Of a stretch of DNA of 64,000 nucleotides, positions 34,581 through 43,310 are shown one piece after another (positions within the stretch are counted from its first letter, which is position 1; every line of letters starts with the position of its first letter). The DNA is from Christiangramia portivictoriae DSM 23547 (GTDB taxonomy: Bacteria; Bacteroidota; Bacteroidia; Flavobacteriales; Flavobacteriaceae). The DNA lies in contig NZ_KE383971.1 of assembly GCF_000423045.1 (NCBI RefSeq), positions 382,092-446,091 of the forward strand, in the 5' to 3' direction. The notes beneath the pieces were generated by a model, which was not told where the DNA came from, ran no database searches, and saw nothing but the letters and a program-made list of their open reading frames with translations. The position numbers and the translations under genes are program-made.

Positions 34581-35483
34581 ATGAGAGCACTCGTAATTTC
34601 AGGAGGAGGAAGCAAAGGAGCTTTTGCCGGTGGAGTTGCGCAATATCTAATCCAGGAGCTGGGACGCGATTACGAGCTATTCATAGGCACTTCTACGGGA
34701 AGCTTGCTTCTTTCCCATATGGCACTGCATAAGGCAGATAAGGTGAAAAAGGCTTTTACAAGCGTGAATCAATCCAGCATTTTCAGTAGCAGGCCTTTCC
34801 TGATCAAAAAAAAGCACGGGCAGGAAACCATCACGATCAATCACTTCAATGTTATTCTGAATTTTTTAAAAGGAAGGAAGACGTTCGGCGATAGTCTGAA
34901 TCTTAAAACCCTGCTTCAGAAGACATTTACAAAGGAAGAATTCAGGCAACTGAAGGATAGCAACAAAGAAATTGTAGTAACGGTCTCCAATCTTTCTCTG
35001 AATGAGGTGGAGTATAAAAGCATTAGGGACTATGACTACGAGGCGTTCATAGACTGGATCTGGATTTCCTGCAATTACACGCCTTTTATGAGCCTGGTTA
35101 CCAAAAATGGTTGTGAATATGCCGATGGTGGTCTGGGAAGTATGGTGCCCATAGAAGAAGCGATCAAGCGTGGTGCTACAGAAGTGGATGCGATCATCCT
35201 GCAAACGGAAGTGACTTATTTTAACAGGATGCCATCAAAGAATGTGTTTTCGCTCATTACCAATCTGTTCGCTTTTATGCTGGACAGGATCGAAACTCAA
35301 AATATACGGATCGGGAAATTTTCTGCGGCGAATAAGAACTGCATTCTCAATTTTTATTATACTCCAAGCGTTCTAACCACGAATTCTCTTATTTTTGATA
35401 AAAAGAAAATGCAGGAATGGTGGGAGAGTGGCTACGAATTTGCCAAATACAGAAACGAAGAAATTAACGAAATTCAACCTTAA
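34581..35483 (+). CDS. Patatin-like phospholipase, copy 1
   Basis: 300 residues, cytoplasmic (no signal peptide). The oxyanion motif is GGGSKGAF (residues 8-15), the nucleophile elbow is GTSTGS with Ser38, and the catalytic Asp is in YADGG, so the Ser-Asp dyad is intact. Enzymes of this family hydrolyse acyl chains from phospholipids or other esters. It is one base downstream of the M1 peptidase stop, and its stop overlaps the start of the second copy (TAATG). The neighbouring copy is clearly a paralog. Confidence 0.9.
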   Translation: MRALVISGGGSKGAFAGGVAQYLIQELGRDYELFIGTSTGSLLLSHMALHKADKVKKAFTSVNQSSIFSSRPFLIKKKHGQETITINHFNVILNFLKGRKTFGDSLNLKTLLQKTFTKEEFRQLKDSNKEIVVTVSNLSLNEVEYKSIRDYDYEAFIDWIWISCNYTPFMSLVTKNGCEYADGGLGSMVPIEEAIKRGATEVDAIILQTEVTYFNRMPSKNVFSLITNLFAFMLDRIETQNIRIGKFSAANKNCILNFYYTPSVLTTNSLIFDKKKMQEWWESGYEFAKYRNEEINEIQP

Positions 35484-36406
35484 TGCGTGCACTGGTCATA
35501 TCTGGAGGAGGAAGTAAAGGCGCCTTTGCCGGCGGAGTTGCCCAACATCTAATTCAGGAACAAAAGAAAAGGTATGATCTTTTTTTAGGTACCAGTACAG
35601 GGAGTTTGCTTATCCCACACCTTGCGGCTGGCAATATCCAGAAGGTTTATGATATCTACACCAACGTAACCCAAAGAAAGATCTTCAGTGTAAATCCATT
35701 TGTGGTCAAAAAGAAAGATGGCCGGGAATATGTAACGATCAATTACCTCAATACGGTCTGGCAATTCATTCGGCAACGCCGAACTTTCGGGGAAAGTAAA
35801 GCGCTGAGAAGAAGCATCCGGAAAAATTTTTCTCAGCAGGATTTTAATGAGCTCAAGTCCAATATCAAAGACGTGGTGGTTACCGTATCCAACCTTTCCA
35901 AGAACAGGGTAGAATATAAATCCATACACGATTTCGAGTACGATGATTTTTGTGACTGGATCTGGATAAGCTGCAATTACATCCCATTCATGAGTCTCGC
36001 CACCAAAGACGGATTTGAGTACGCCGATGGCGGCCTGGGATGCGTGGTTCCCATTAGAGAGGCTATCAAAAGAGGTGCTACTGAAGTGGATGCCATTATC
36101 CTCGAAGCTGAAAATATGGAATACAATAAAATCCTAGGAAAAAATCCATTTTCATTGATGGTAAATCTATTCGGATTTTTACTGGACCAGGTTGAATATC
36201 ATGATATCGTCGAGGGAAAACTAGCGGCAATGAATAAAAAAGTAAAGCTGAATATTTATTACACTCCTACCAAGCTAACCGAAAATTCACTTGTTTTCAA
36301 TAAAAAAGATATGACCGACTGGTGGCAGCAGGGATTTGAATATGCGGAGAAAAAAGAGATGGAACGCAAAGCGGCCAAATCTTCCTGGTTCAAGCTAGGT
36401 TTCTAA
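35483..36406 (+). CDS. Patatin-like phospholipase, copy 2 (tandem paralog)
   Basis: 307 residues. The catalytic motifs are the same as in copy 1: GGGSKGAF (8-15), GTSTGS with Ser38, and YADGG. The two proteins align over their full length with many identical blocks, such as VVVTVSNLS and WIWISCNY, so they arose by tandem duplication. The C-terminus differs and ends in a lysine-rich tail. The start overlaps the upstream stop (TAATG). Its last 17 bases overlap the end of the convergent gene at 36390. Confidence 0.9.
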   Translation: MRALVISGGGSKGAFAGGVAQHLIQEQKKRYDLFLGTSTGSLLIPHLAAGNIQKVYDIYTNVTQRKIFSVNPFVVKKKDGREYVTINYLNTVWQFIRQRRTFGESKALRRSIRKNFSQQDFNELKSNIKDVVVTVSNLSKNRVEYKSIHDFEYDDFCDWIWISCNYIPFMSLATKDGFEYADGGLGCVVPIREAIKRGATEVDAIILEAENMEYNKILGKNPFSLMVNLFGFLLDQVEYHDIVEGKLAAMNKKVKLNIYYTPTKLTENSLVFNKKDMTDWWQQGFEYAEKKEMERKAAKSSWFKLGF

Positions 36407-36911
36407 CTTCCTGTTTGATAAAACCTAAAGCAGCCTCGGTAGGTGCCTGTTTTTCCATCATGGTTTCCAGGATAATTTTTCTCAGGTCATCTGGGTTTAC
36501 AACGCCTTCTTTTTCAGAAGCATTTCTTATCATACTAATTGTCGCGTTTTTTGAAGTTCTAATATAATCCCAGCATTCGTTGCTCACATAGATTTGTTGA
36601 GCGAGATTATGCTCGAATTCCTGCTCGATATTGGCAATCAATAAGCTGGTATAAGACGGAACATCCTCAGTAACAGGTTCTACGCGAAATAAAAGTTTTC
36701 CAGGGGATATTCTTTCCAGGAATAATGTGAGTCTTTCATACGCCTGTAATCGAATGGGTAATGAAGTCTTCTGTTTTTCTCTCAGCAATAAAAATCTTCT
36801 TCGATTTTCTTCATTGCTGGAATAAGTGTGAAAAAAGTAAAAACTTACCAGACCTACAATTGCGGCGGGTAGTAGCGCATAGATCAATTGCAAAGCATCA
36901 AATTCATTCAT
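36390..36911 (-). CDS. Conserved membrane-anchored protein of unknown function
   Basis: 173 residues. One N-terminal transmembrane segment (about 9-27), then a charged linker (NEENRRRFLLLREKQKT) and a helical soluble domain (ERLTLFLERISPGKL, ANIEQEFEHNLAQQIYVSNECW) without catalytic motifs. I do not recognise a named family with confidence. It is five bases downstream of the FMN-binding glutamate-synthase-like gene and probably cotranscribed. Its 3' end overlaps the end of the second patatin gene by 17 bases. Confidence 0.72.
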   Translation of the reverse strand: MNEFDALQLIYALLPAAIVGLVSFYFFHTYSSNEENRRRFLLLREKQKTSLPIRLQAYERLTLFLERISPGKLLFRVEPVTEDVPSYTSLLIANIEQEFEHNLAQQIYVSNECWDYIRTSKNATISMIRNASEKEGVVNPDDLRKIILETMMEKQAPTEAALGFIKQEVRNLA

Positions 36912-36916
36912 AAGTA

Positions 36917-38512
36917 TTAGTGTATTGCCTTTTCTGTTTTCTGAAGTGATTTGAGATCAAGATTACCACCTAAATGAGGACAGCTTACCAGATCCTGTAC
37001 AGACTGGAAATTTACTTTATCCTTGGTATATCCAAAAGTAGATTCTAAAGTATTTGACAAATTTTTATCACTCAGATTGATCTCAATATCATTGGTAGTA
37101 AATTGTGCCGGATGCTCATGACCACAGGCATGGGTGATCTGCAGCAGCTCTTTTCTGAATTTCACAAAATAGAAATTGGTGCGCATGGATTTATCTGCAA
37201 TATCAATACCTCTTTGCAGCCATTTGTTCTGGGTTGCAATTCCGGTAGGGCAGGTATTGGTATGACAGCTTTGTGCCTGTATACAGCCAATACTCATCAT
37301 CGCTTCCCTACCAACATTGATACAATCTGCACCCAGTGCAAATGCCATCGCGGCTTTTGCCGGGAATCCTAGTTTCCCAGCCGCTACAAATACGACCCTG
37401 TCGGTAAGTTCATATTCCTGAAAGATTTTATAAACATCACTGAAACCGTAGATCCATGGCACTGAAACGTGATCGGCAAAACTAGGTGGTGCAGCACCGG
37501 TTCCGCCTTCGCCACCGTCAATACTTATAAAGTCAGGTCCGTGGTTTTTAGATTTCATGATTTTTGCAAGGGTATGCCAGTCGGCGAGATTACCAATCGC
37601 TGCTTTTATTCCTACAGGTAGTCCGGTAGCGGCCGCCATCTCTTCAATAAAATCCACCATTCCATCGAGGTCATCGAAAGCGGAATGATATGCTGGGGAA
37701 AGTACATCTTTTCCCATGGGAACTCCGCGAATTTCAGAAATTTCCTGGGAAATCTTTTTCGCTGGAAGTACACCTCCTTTTCCGGGTTTTGCACCCTGAG
37801 ATAACTTAAGTTCGATAGCTCGAACCTGCGGATTCTCCTGTACCAGTTTGACCAGCCTGGACATATCGAAGTTCCCATGCTCGTCCCTGGTTCCAAAATA
37901 TCCGGTTCCTATCTGGAAAACAACATCAGCTCCTTTTTTATGATAAGGAGACAACCCGCCTTCTCCAGTATTGTGGTATGCTCCGGCAAGTTTACAGCCT
38001 TCATTCAAAGATTCTATGGCCTTTGCAGAAAGTGAACCATAGCTCATAGCCGACACGTTAATAATCGAGGCCGGTCTGAATGGTCGTTTCCGCTTGTTAT
38101 AAGTTCCCATTGCCTTGGCACAGGGTATCAATCCTGAGTTTTTCTCATTTGGATGTCCAGCTGGTAACTTATAAGGGAGAATAGCATTTTTTACGAAAAT
38201 ATAATGAGATGAATACATATCCTGGTCTGTACCAAAACCCTCATAATTATTTTCGTTTTTTGCTGAAGCATAGATCCAGCTTCGTTCGCGCCGGTTAAAT
38301 GGCAACTCCTCCCTGTTATTAGCAACCAGATACTGTCGTATTTCCGGTCCAATGCTTTCCAGGAAGTAACGTAAGTGTCCAACCACCGGGAAATTATGTT
38401 TGATGGTATGTTTCCGGTTGAACAGTACATCATTGATCGCGATGAGCACTAATACGAATAGAATCCATCCCCACCATGGAATAGATGATATAAAGCTTAA
38501 AAACTGGTCCAT
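36917..38512 (-). CDS. FMN-binding glutamate synthase family protein (GltB-like, stand-alone domain)
   Basis: 531 residues. An N-terminal transmembrane segment (~15-28) precedes the FMN-binding alpha/beta barrel of the glutamate-synthase central domain. The cysteines in GCIQAQSCHTNTCPTG match the [3Fe-4S] ligands. The flavin and 2-oxoglutarate-binding stretches include DGGEGGTGAAP and SAMSYGSLS. There is no amidotransferase or C-terminal GXGXG domain, so it is not a full GOGAT; the actual electron donor and substrate are unknown. Its start overlaps the M20 amidohydrolase stop (TAATG). Confidence 0.9.
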   Translation of the reverse strand: MDQFLSFISSIPWWGWILFVLVLIAINDVLFNRKHTIKHNFPVVGHLRYFLESIGPEIRQYLVANNREELPFNRRERSWIYASAKNENNYEGFGTDQDMYSSHYIFVKNAILPYKLPAGHPNEKNSGLIPCAKAMGTYNKRKRPFRPASIINVSAMSYGSLSAKAIESLNEGCKLAGAYHNTGEGGLSPYHKKGADVVFQIGTGYFGTRDEHGNFDMSRLVKLVQENPQVRAIELKLSQGAKPGKGGVLPAKKISQEISEIRGVPMGKDVLSPAYHSAFDDLDGMVDFIEEMAAATGLPVGIKAAIGNLADWHTLAKIMKSKNHGPDFISIDGGEGGTGAAPPSFADHVSVPWIYGFSDVYKIFQEYELTDRVVFVAAGKLGFPAKAAMAFALGADCINVGREAMMSIGCIQAQSCHTNTCPTGIATQNKWLQRGIDIADKSMRTNFYFVKFRKELLQITHACGHEHPAQFTTNDIEINLSDKNLSNTLESTFGYTKDKVNFQSVQDLVSCPHLGGNLDLKSLQKTEKAIH

Positions 38513-39786
38513 TAGGAATTGCTTAAAAAGTCAAGAGTTAATTGTGTCATGGTTTTTACGCCAAGTAAAAGTCCGCTTTCATCAATAAAAAAGTCCGGAG
38601 TATGATGTCTTGTAGGTTCTCCATCTTCAGGCATTCCACCTAAAAAGAAGTAGAATCCCGGAACTTTCTCCTGAAAAAACGAAAAATCCTCTCCACCGGT
38701 AGTTGCTTTCATCAAATTGACATTCTCCTTTCCTGCAACATTTTCAAGAGTAGGAAGCATTTGTTGCGTAAGAGCCACATCATTAAATGTGATCGCAGTA
38801 TTATTCTGAATGTCGATCGTGGCAGAACCACCGTATGCCTTAGCAATTGCCGGTACAAGTTCACGCATTCTGGATAAGATCACTTTCTTGTTTTCAGGAT
38901 CCAGGGTTCTAACGGTTCCAATAAGTTCGGCGGTTTCAGGAATAATGTTGAAACGCACACCGCTCGTGATCTTTCCAACCGTGATCACAGAAGCCGACTC
39001 CGTTAGATCTGCATTTCTACTTATGATCGTTTGCAGGCCGTCAATGATCTTGGCAGAGATGAGTATTGGATCCACGCCACTCCATGGAGCAGAGCCATGC
39101 GCCTGTTTACCTTGAACATTGATCACAAATCTTTCAACGGCGGCCATGGTGCCTTCAGGTTTATATTTAATCGTGCCTACTGGAGTAGCAGCGTTAATAT
39201 GCAAACCAAAAATAGCATCTACTGCAGGATTCTCAAGAACACCTTCCTTGATCATCAGTGAAGCTCCACCTTCTTCCCCCGGTGGTGGTCCTTCTTCCGC
39301 AGGTTGAAAAATAAATTTAACGCTGCCATGAATCTTGTCTTTGTGTTTGGAAAGAATTTCTGCCACACCCATTAGAATTGCCGTATGTGTATCGTGACCA
39401 CAGGCATGCATTACCCCGGTTTGGGTGCCTAAAAATTCGGTAGTTTTAGTCGATTTAAATTCCAGATCATTTTTTTCTGTAACTGGGAGCGCATCGATGT
39501 CTGCTCGAAGCGCCAGGGTTTTACCGGGTTTGTCACCTTTTAAAATTCCTACAACACCGGTTTTTGCAATTCCGGTGCTGGTTTCGATACCTAAAGAATC
39601 CAGGTGTGCTGCGATCTTTTTAGCGGTTTCAAATTCGCGATTGGATAATTCAGGATTTTGGTGGAGGTCTCTACGCCACTCGATCACCCGTTCTTCTATA
39701 TTCTGAAATTCATTTTCTGGAATATTCTGCTGCGCCTGAAGACCAAGTGTTGTGAGAAAAATGCCAAGAGTAATTATATATCTCAT
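38512..39786 (-). CDS. Secreted M20-family amidohydrolase
   Basis: 424 residues with a signal peptide (about 1-18, ending LGLQAQ). It belongs to the M20D group (N-acyl-amino-acid, hippurate or IAA-amino-acid hydrolases). Metal-binding motifs: MHACGHDTHTA, PAEEGPPPGEEGG, and GGEDFSFF, with HTPDF near the end. It removes acyl groups from amino acids or cleaves small peptides. The gene is overlapped by one base with the GltB-like gene and lies ten bases from the DsrE gene stop. Confidence 0.92.
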   Translation of the reverse strand: MRYIITLGIFLTTLGLQAQQNIPENEFQNIEERVIEWRRDLHQNPELSNREFETAKKIAAHLDSLGIETSTGIAKTGVVGILKGDKPGKTLALRADIDALPVTEKNDLEFKSTKTTEFLGTQTGVMHACGHDTHTAILMGVAEILSKHKDKIHGSVKFIFQPAEEGPPPGEEGGASLMIKEGVLENPAVDAIFGLHINAATPVGTIKYKPEGTMAAVERFVINVQGKQAHGSAPWSGVDPILISAKIIDGLQTIISRNADLTESASVITVGKITSGVRFNIIPETAELIGTVRTLDPENKKVILSRMRELVPAIAKAYGGSATIDIQNNTAITFNDVALTQQMLPTLENVAGKENVNLMKATTGGEDFSFFQEKVPGFYFFLGGMPEDGEPTRHHTPDFFIDESGLLLGVKTMTQLTLDFLSNS

Positions 39787-39796
39787 GTTAGAAAGT

Positions 39797-40333
39797 TTAG
39801 AATTTGATCAATTGATAATCATTTGCCTGAAGCTGTACCAGTGCCGTCATGGCGGAAAGCGCATATTTAACGTCTTTATGAACATCTTCAGGTTTTAAGT
39901 TATGATAAGCTGCACTTTGCCCGCAAAGGATAAGTTCCACACCCGCATTGGCCAGGGCTGTTAAAAGGGGAGTATTTGGATTGTTTTTAGTATCAGGATA
40001 AGCCTTTGTATATGAGAAGTCATCAAGAACATCTTTGGTTGCCGATCCATGGAAGACGAGAGCTATATGTATATTTTCAGGATCTACTCCGGCTTTTTCG
40101 TGCATATTCAAAAACCGGGCGGCGGTTTCTGCCAGTTTATTTACTTCAGAAGGATTAAAATTTCTGTCGATATCAAAAACCACTTTGTATACGAGACTGG
40201 TATCAACTTCAAATTTCGCGTGAGGAACTGCGACAGTTTTGCCAAAATCGGCTATAACATTTCCAGTTTCAAATTGCTGGCTGAAAGATAAATTTACCAG
40301 AAGGATGCTCAATAGCGTGATCAATTTCTTCAT
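39797..40333 (-). CDS. Secreted DsrE-family protein
   Basis: 178 residues with a signal peptide (about 1-18, ending SFSQQ). The C-terminal ~110 residues (HIALVFHGSATKDVL to the end) form a DsrE/DsrF-like fold with a Cys in ELILCGQSAA that corresponds to the family's conserved sulfur-relay cysteine. Secreted DsrE proteins are common in Bacteroidota; the role is unclear. It is ten bases from the M20 gene and starts the three- to four-gene minus-strand run. Confidence 0.85.
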   Translation of the reverse strand: MKKLITLLSILLVNLSFSQQFETGNVIADFGKTVAVPHAKFEVDTSLVYKVVFDIDRNFNPSEVNKLAETAARFLNMHEKAGVDPENIHIALVFHGSATKDVLDDFSYTKAYPDTKNNPNTPLLTALANAGVELILCGQSAAYHNLKPEDVHKDVKYALSAMTALVQLQANDYQLIKF

Positions 40334-40477
40334 GTATGTGCGACGAAATAAAGTTGAGTTTTTAAAGATATTAAAATATCGTGCAATGCTTCAGAAGACT
40401 TCCTTAATGTTTAAAAATCGCATCGATACGGGTTTAGTTTTTTGAGCATTTTGGTTACCTTTCAGCATTAATAAAAT

Positions 40478-40484
40478 GGAGAAG
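40478..40484 (+). promoter_or_regulatory. Shine-Dalgarno-like site supporting the TTG start of the helicase
   Basis: GGAGAAG lies just upstream of the TTG at 40487 (GGAG ends six bases before it). An ATG at 40476 opens an eight-codon frame that overlaps the helicase start and ends at the TAG 40500-40502, so ribosomes may be coupled or compete here. Confidence 0.45.
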
Positions 40485-40486
40485 AT

Positions 40487-42808
40487 TTGGAAGCTTACTT
40501 AGCTGAATTAAATGATGCACAAAGGGCCCCGGTGCTGCAGAAAGACGGCCCAATGATCGTGATCGCCGGTGCGGGATCTGGTAAAACCAGGGTATTAACC
40601 TACCGGATCGCTTACCTGATGAACCAGGGAGTGGATGCGTTCAATATACTATCACTAACCTTTACGAACAAAGCGGCGCGAGAAATGAAACAGCGTATCG
40701 CCAAAATCGTAGGTAACAGTGAGGCGAAGAATCTATGGATGGGGACCTTCCATTCTGTTTTTGCCAAAATGCTGAGGTTTGAGGCAGATAAGCTGGGATA
40801 TCCTTCCAATTTCACCATTTACGATACCCAGGATTCGCATTCGGTTATACGAGCGATCATCAAGGATATGCGTCTCGACAAGGATGTTTATAAGTACAAG
40901 CAGGTCTACAACCGGATTTCTTCTTATAAAAACAGTCTGATTACGGTAAAGGCCTATTTCCAGAACCCGGAATTGCAGGAAGCTGATGCCATGTCCAAAA
41001 AACCACGACTGGGTGAAATTTATAAAGAGTACGTAGATCGTTGTTTCAAAGCTGGAGCAATGGATTTTGATGATCTTCTATTGAAGACGAACGAACTTTT
41101 AAACAGGTTTCCAGATGTACTGCATAAATACCAGAGTAGATTTAAATACATTCTGGTGGATGAGTACCAGGATACGAACCATTCTCAGTATTTGATCGTT
41201 AGAGCACTTTCAGATAAATTTCAGAACATTTGTGTGGTAGGTGATGATGCCCAGAGTATTTATGCCTTTCGTGGAGCCAATATCAATAATATTCTGAACT
41301 TCCAGAAGGATTATGACAATGTGCAAATGTATAGACTGGAGCAGAATTACAGGTCTACCAGGAATATTGTTCATGCTGCCAATTCCATCATCGATAAAAA
41401 CAAGACAAAGCTTGATAAGATCGTATGGACTGCGAATGACGATGGACCTAAAATCGTTGTAAACAGGTTGCTTACAGATGGTGAAGAGGGTCGTTATGTG
41501 GCCAGTTCTATTTTTGAAAATAAAATGCAGCACCAGCTCAATAACGGTGATTTTGCGATCTTATATAGAACGAATGCTCAGAGTAGGGCAATGGAAGACG
41601 CACTGCGGAAAAGGGATATCCCTTACAGGATTTATGGCGGACTTTCATTCTACCAGCGAAAAGAGATCAAGGATGTCCTATCCTATCTAAGACTTATTCT
41701 TAATCACAAGGATGAGGAAGCTTTGAAAAGAGTGATCAATTATCCTGCACGGGGAATTGGTCAAACCACTATGGACCGACTTTCTGTAACGGCCAACGAG
41801 CATAACAGATCAATTTTTGAAGTTATCCAGAACCTGGACAAACTGGATCTCAAGATCAACCGTGGTACGCAAACAAAACTGGAGAATTTTGTGAATATGA
41901 TCCAGAGTTTTGCGATCTCCAACGAGACCATGGATGCTTTCCAGATTGCTGAAATGGTGACCAAAAAAACTGGACTTGTTCAGGAACTCAAAAAAGATGG
42001 TACTCCTGAAGGAATTGCCAGAATTGAAAATATCGAAGAACTACTGAACGGGATCAGGGATTTTGTGGAAGGACAGCGGGAAATTGCAGATGCGACCGGC
42101 TCATTATCAGAATTTCTGGAGGACGTGGCACTGGCTACAGACCTGGATAATGATACTGGTGACGATGATCGTGTAGCATTAATGACCATTCACCTGGCAA
42201 AAGGTCTCGAATTTCCATACGTTTATATTGTAGGAATGGAAGAAGATCTCTTCCCATCAGGAATGAGTATGAATACGAGAAGCGAACTTGAGGAAGAGCG
42301 CAGGTTATTCTATGTTGCCATTACCAGAGCTGAAAAACAGGCGTATCTTACCTACACGCTTTCCAGGTATCGCTGGGGTAAACTTGTAGATGCAGAGCCC
42401 AGCAGGTTCATTGAGGAAATTGATGAGCAGTATCTTGAAACTCTTGTGCCGCAAGACGATTATAAATACAAGCCATTAATAGATACCGATATTTTCGGGG
42501 ATGCGGTAGATAAAAGTAAATTACGGCAAACTAAACCCAGAACAGGAACTCCTCCTCCAGCTCATAAACCTTCAGAAGAACAACTGCGAAAATTACGCAA
42601 ACTAAGGCCAGCTGCGAAAGAACCAGAGAAAGCGATGAATACCCTGGACCTTTCCGCAGGGAATGAAGTGGAACATATGCGCTTCGGAAAAGGGAAGGTT
42701 TTGAAACTCGAAGGTGTTGGACAGGATCGTAAAGCAGAAATCGATTTTGAACAGGGAGGTATCAAAAAATTACTTCTGCGTTTTGCCAAGCTGAAAATTC
42801 TTTCCTAA
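40487..42808 (+). CDS. UvrD/PcrA-type DNA helicase
   Basis: 773 residues. Superfamily 1A 3'-5' helicase for repair and replication-fork clearing. Motifs: Walker A AGAGSGKT, motif II VDEYQD, motif III GDDAQSIYAFRG, motif V TIHLAKGLEFPYV, motif VI YVAITRAE. The C-terminal ~60 residues (VEHMRFGKGKV and KLLLRFAKL) form the tudor-like PcrA tail. The start is TTG, supported by the family's EAYLxELN-like N-terminus and the upstream GGAG. The rest of the first-ATG frame (40476) is out of frame. PcrA versus UvrD cannot be separated by sequence here. Confidence 0.95.
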   Translation: MEAYLAELNDAQRAPVLQKDGPMIVIAGAGSGKTRVLTYRIAYLMNQGVDAFNILSLTFTNKAAREMKQRIAKIVGNSEAKNLWMGTFHSVFAKMLRFEADKLGYPSNFTIYDTQDSHSVIRAIIKDMRLDKDVYKYKQVYNRISSYKNSLITVKAYFQNPELQEADAMSKKPRLGEIYKEYVDRCFKAGAMDFDDLLLKTNELLNRFPDVLHKYQSRFKYILVDEYQDTNHSQYLIVRALSDKFQNICVVGDDAQSIYAFRGANINNILNFQKDYDNVQMYRLEQNYRSTRNIVHAANSIIDKNKTKLDKIVWTANDDGPKIVVNRLLTDGEEGRYVASSIFENKMQHQLNNGDFAILYRTNAQSRAMEDALRKRDIPYRIYGGLSFYQRKEIKDVLSYLRLILNHKDEEALKRVINYPARGIGQTTMDRLSVTANEHNRSIFEVIQNLDKLDLKINRGTQTKLENFVNMIQSFAISNETMDAFQIAEMVTKKTGLVQELKKDGTPEGIARIENIEELLNGIRDFVEGQREIADATGSLSEFLEDVALATDLDNDTGDDDRVALMTIHLAKGLEFPYVYIVGMEEDLFPSGMSMNTRSELEEERRLFYVAITRAEKQAYLTYTLSRYRWGKLVDAEPSRFIEEIDEQYLETLVPQDDYKYKPLIDTDIFGDAVDKSKLRQTKPRTGTPPPAHKPSEEQLRKLRKLRPAAKEPEKAMNTLDLSAGNEVEHMRFGKGKVLKLEGVGQDRKAEIDFEQGGIKKLLLRFAKLKILS

Positions 42809-42846
42809 AAATATTAGGATTAATGTTTTAAATACATATATTAGCT

Positions 42847-42938
42847 ATGAGTCGTAAGAATCCCTACGTTTTTATAGCTCGAAAAACCAAATAAAAAACA
42901 ACGTTTTTATAGAGACCTGATTTGAGGTCTCTTTTTTT
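42847..42938 (+). ncRNA. Possible small transcript with a 15-residue frame and a terminator
   Basis: Between the helicase and DUF2945 genes, a short frame (42847-42894, MSRKNPYVFIARKTK) is followed by a good terminator at 42911-42938. The 12-base word ACGTTTTTATAG occurs twice, at 42866-42877 and 42901-42912. No TAnnTTTG box is seen upstream, so a separate transcript is unproven. It may be just the 3' UTR of the helicase gene. Confidence 0.3.
42911..42938 (+). terminator. Terminator downstream of the helicase gene
   Basis: AGAGACCT, loop GATTTG, AGGTCTCT followed by a run of T. Confidence 0.88.
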
Positions 42939-43043
42939 ATGCCCTTCGCCCAGATACGTTAATCTTCTTCTAAAACACTGTTAGCAATTTATTTAAATTT
43001 CCATGGAACGCTAATCTATGTTCTATATTGAAAGAAAAAAGTT

Positions 43044-43256
43044 ATGATCAAAGAAGGAAGTAAAGTAAAATGGGAATGGGGAAATGGAACTGCTGAAGGA
43101 AAAGTAAAAAGTACATTTACCAAAAAAGTCACCCGCACAATCGATGGAAATGAAGTAACCCGGGAAGGCGAAGAGGGTAACAAAGCTTTGTATATCGAGC
43201 AGGAAGACGGCAGTAATGTGCTCAAACTCGAAAGCGAAGTTAAAAAGGCAGACTAA
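43044..43256 (+). CDS. DUF2945 / hypervirulence-associated TUDOR-domain protein
   Basis: 70 residues. The pattern EGSKVKWEWGNGTAEGKVKSTF followed by a central threonine/arginine stretch (TRTIDGNEVTR), GEEGNKALYIEQEDGSNVLKLESEV is characteristic of the small tudor-like DUF2945 fold. These proteins are usually stand-alone and of unknown function. A TATATTGA sequence 20 bases upstream is a poor promoter match. Confidence 0.85.
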   Translation: MIKEGSKVKWEWGNGTAEGKVKSTFTKKVTRTIDGNEVTREGEEGNKALYIEQEDGSNVLKLESEVKKAD

Positions 43257-43310
43257 GGCCTTAGATTTCTCCGGAATATCTTAATTTTAAGAAGATCAAA
43301 ATATTTAAAT

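Noticed and set aside
34581-36406. Patatin genes as part of a CBASS-like defence system
   Set aside because: No nucleotide cyclase, E1/E2/JAB or sensor gene is nearby; neighbours are peptidases and metabolic genes.
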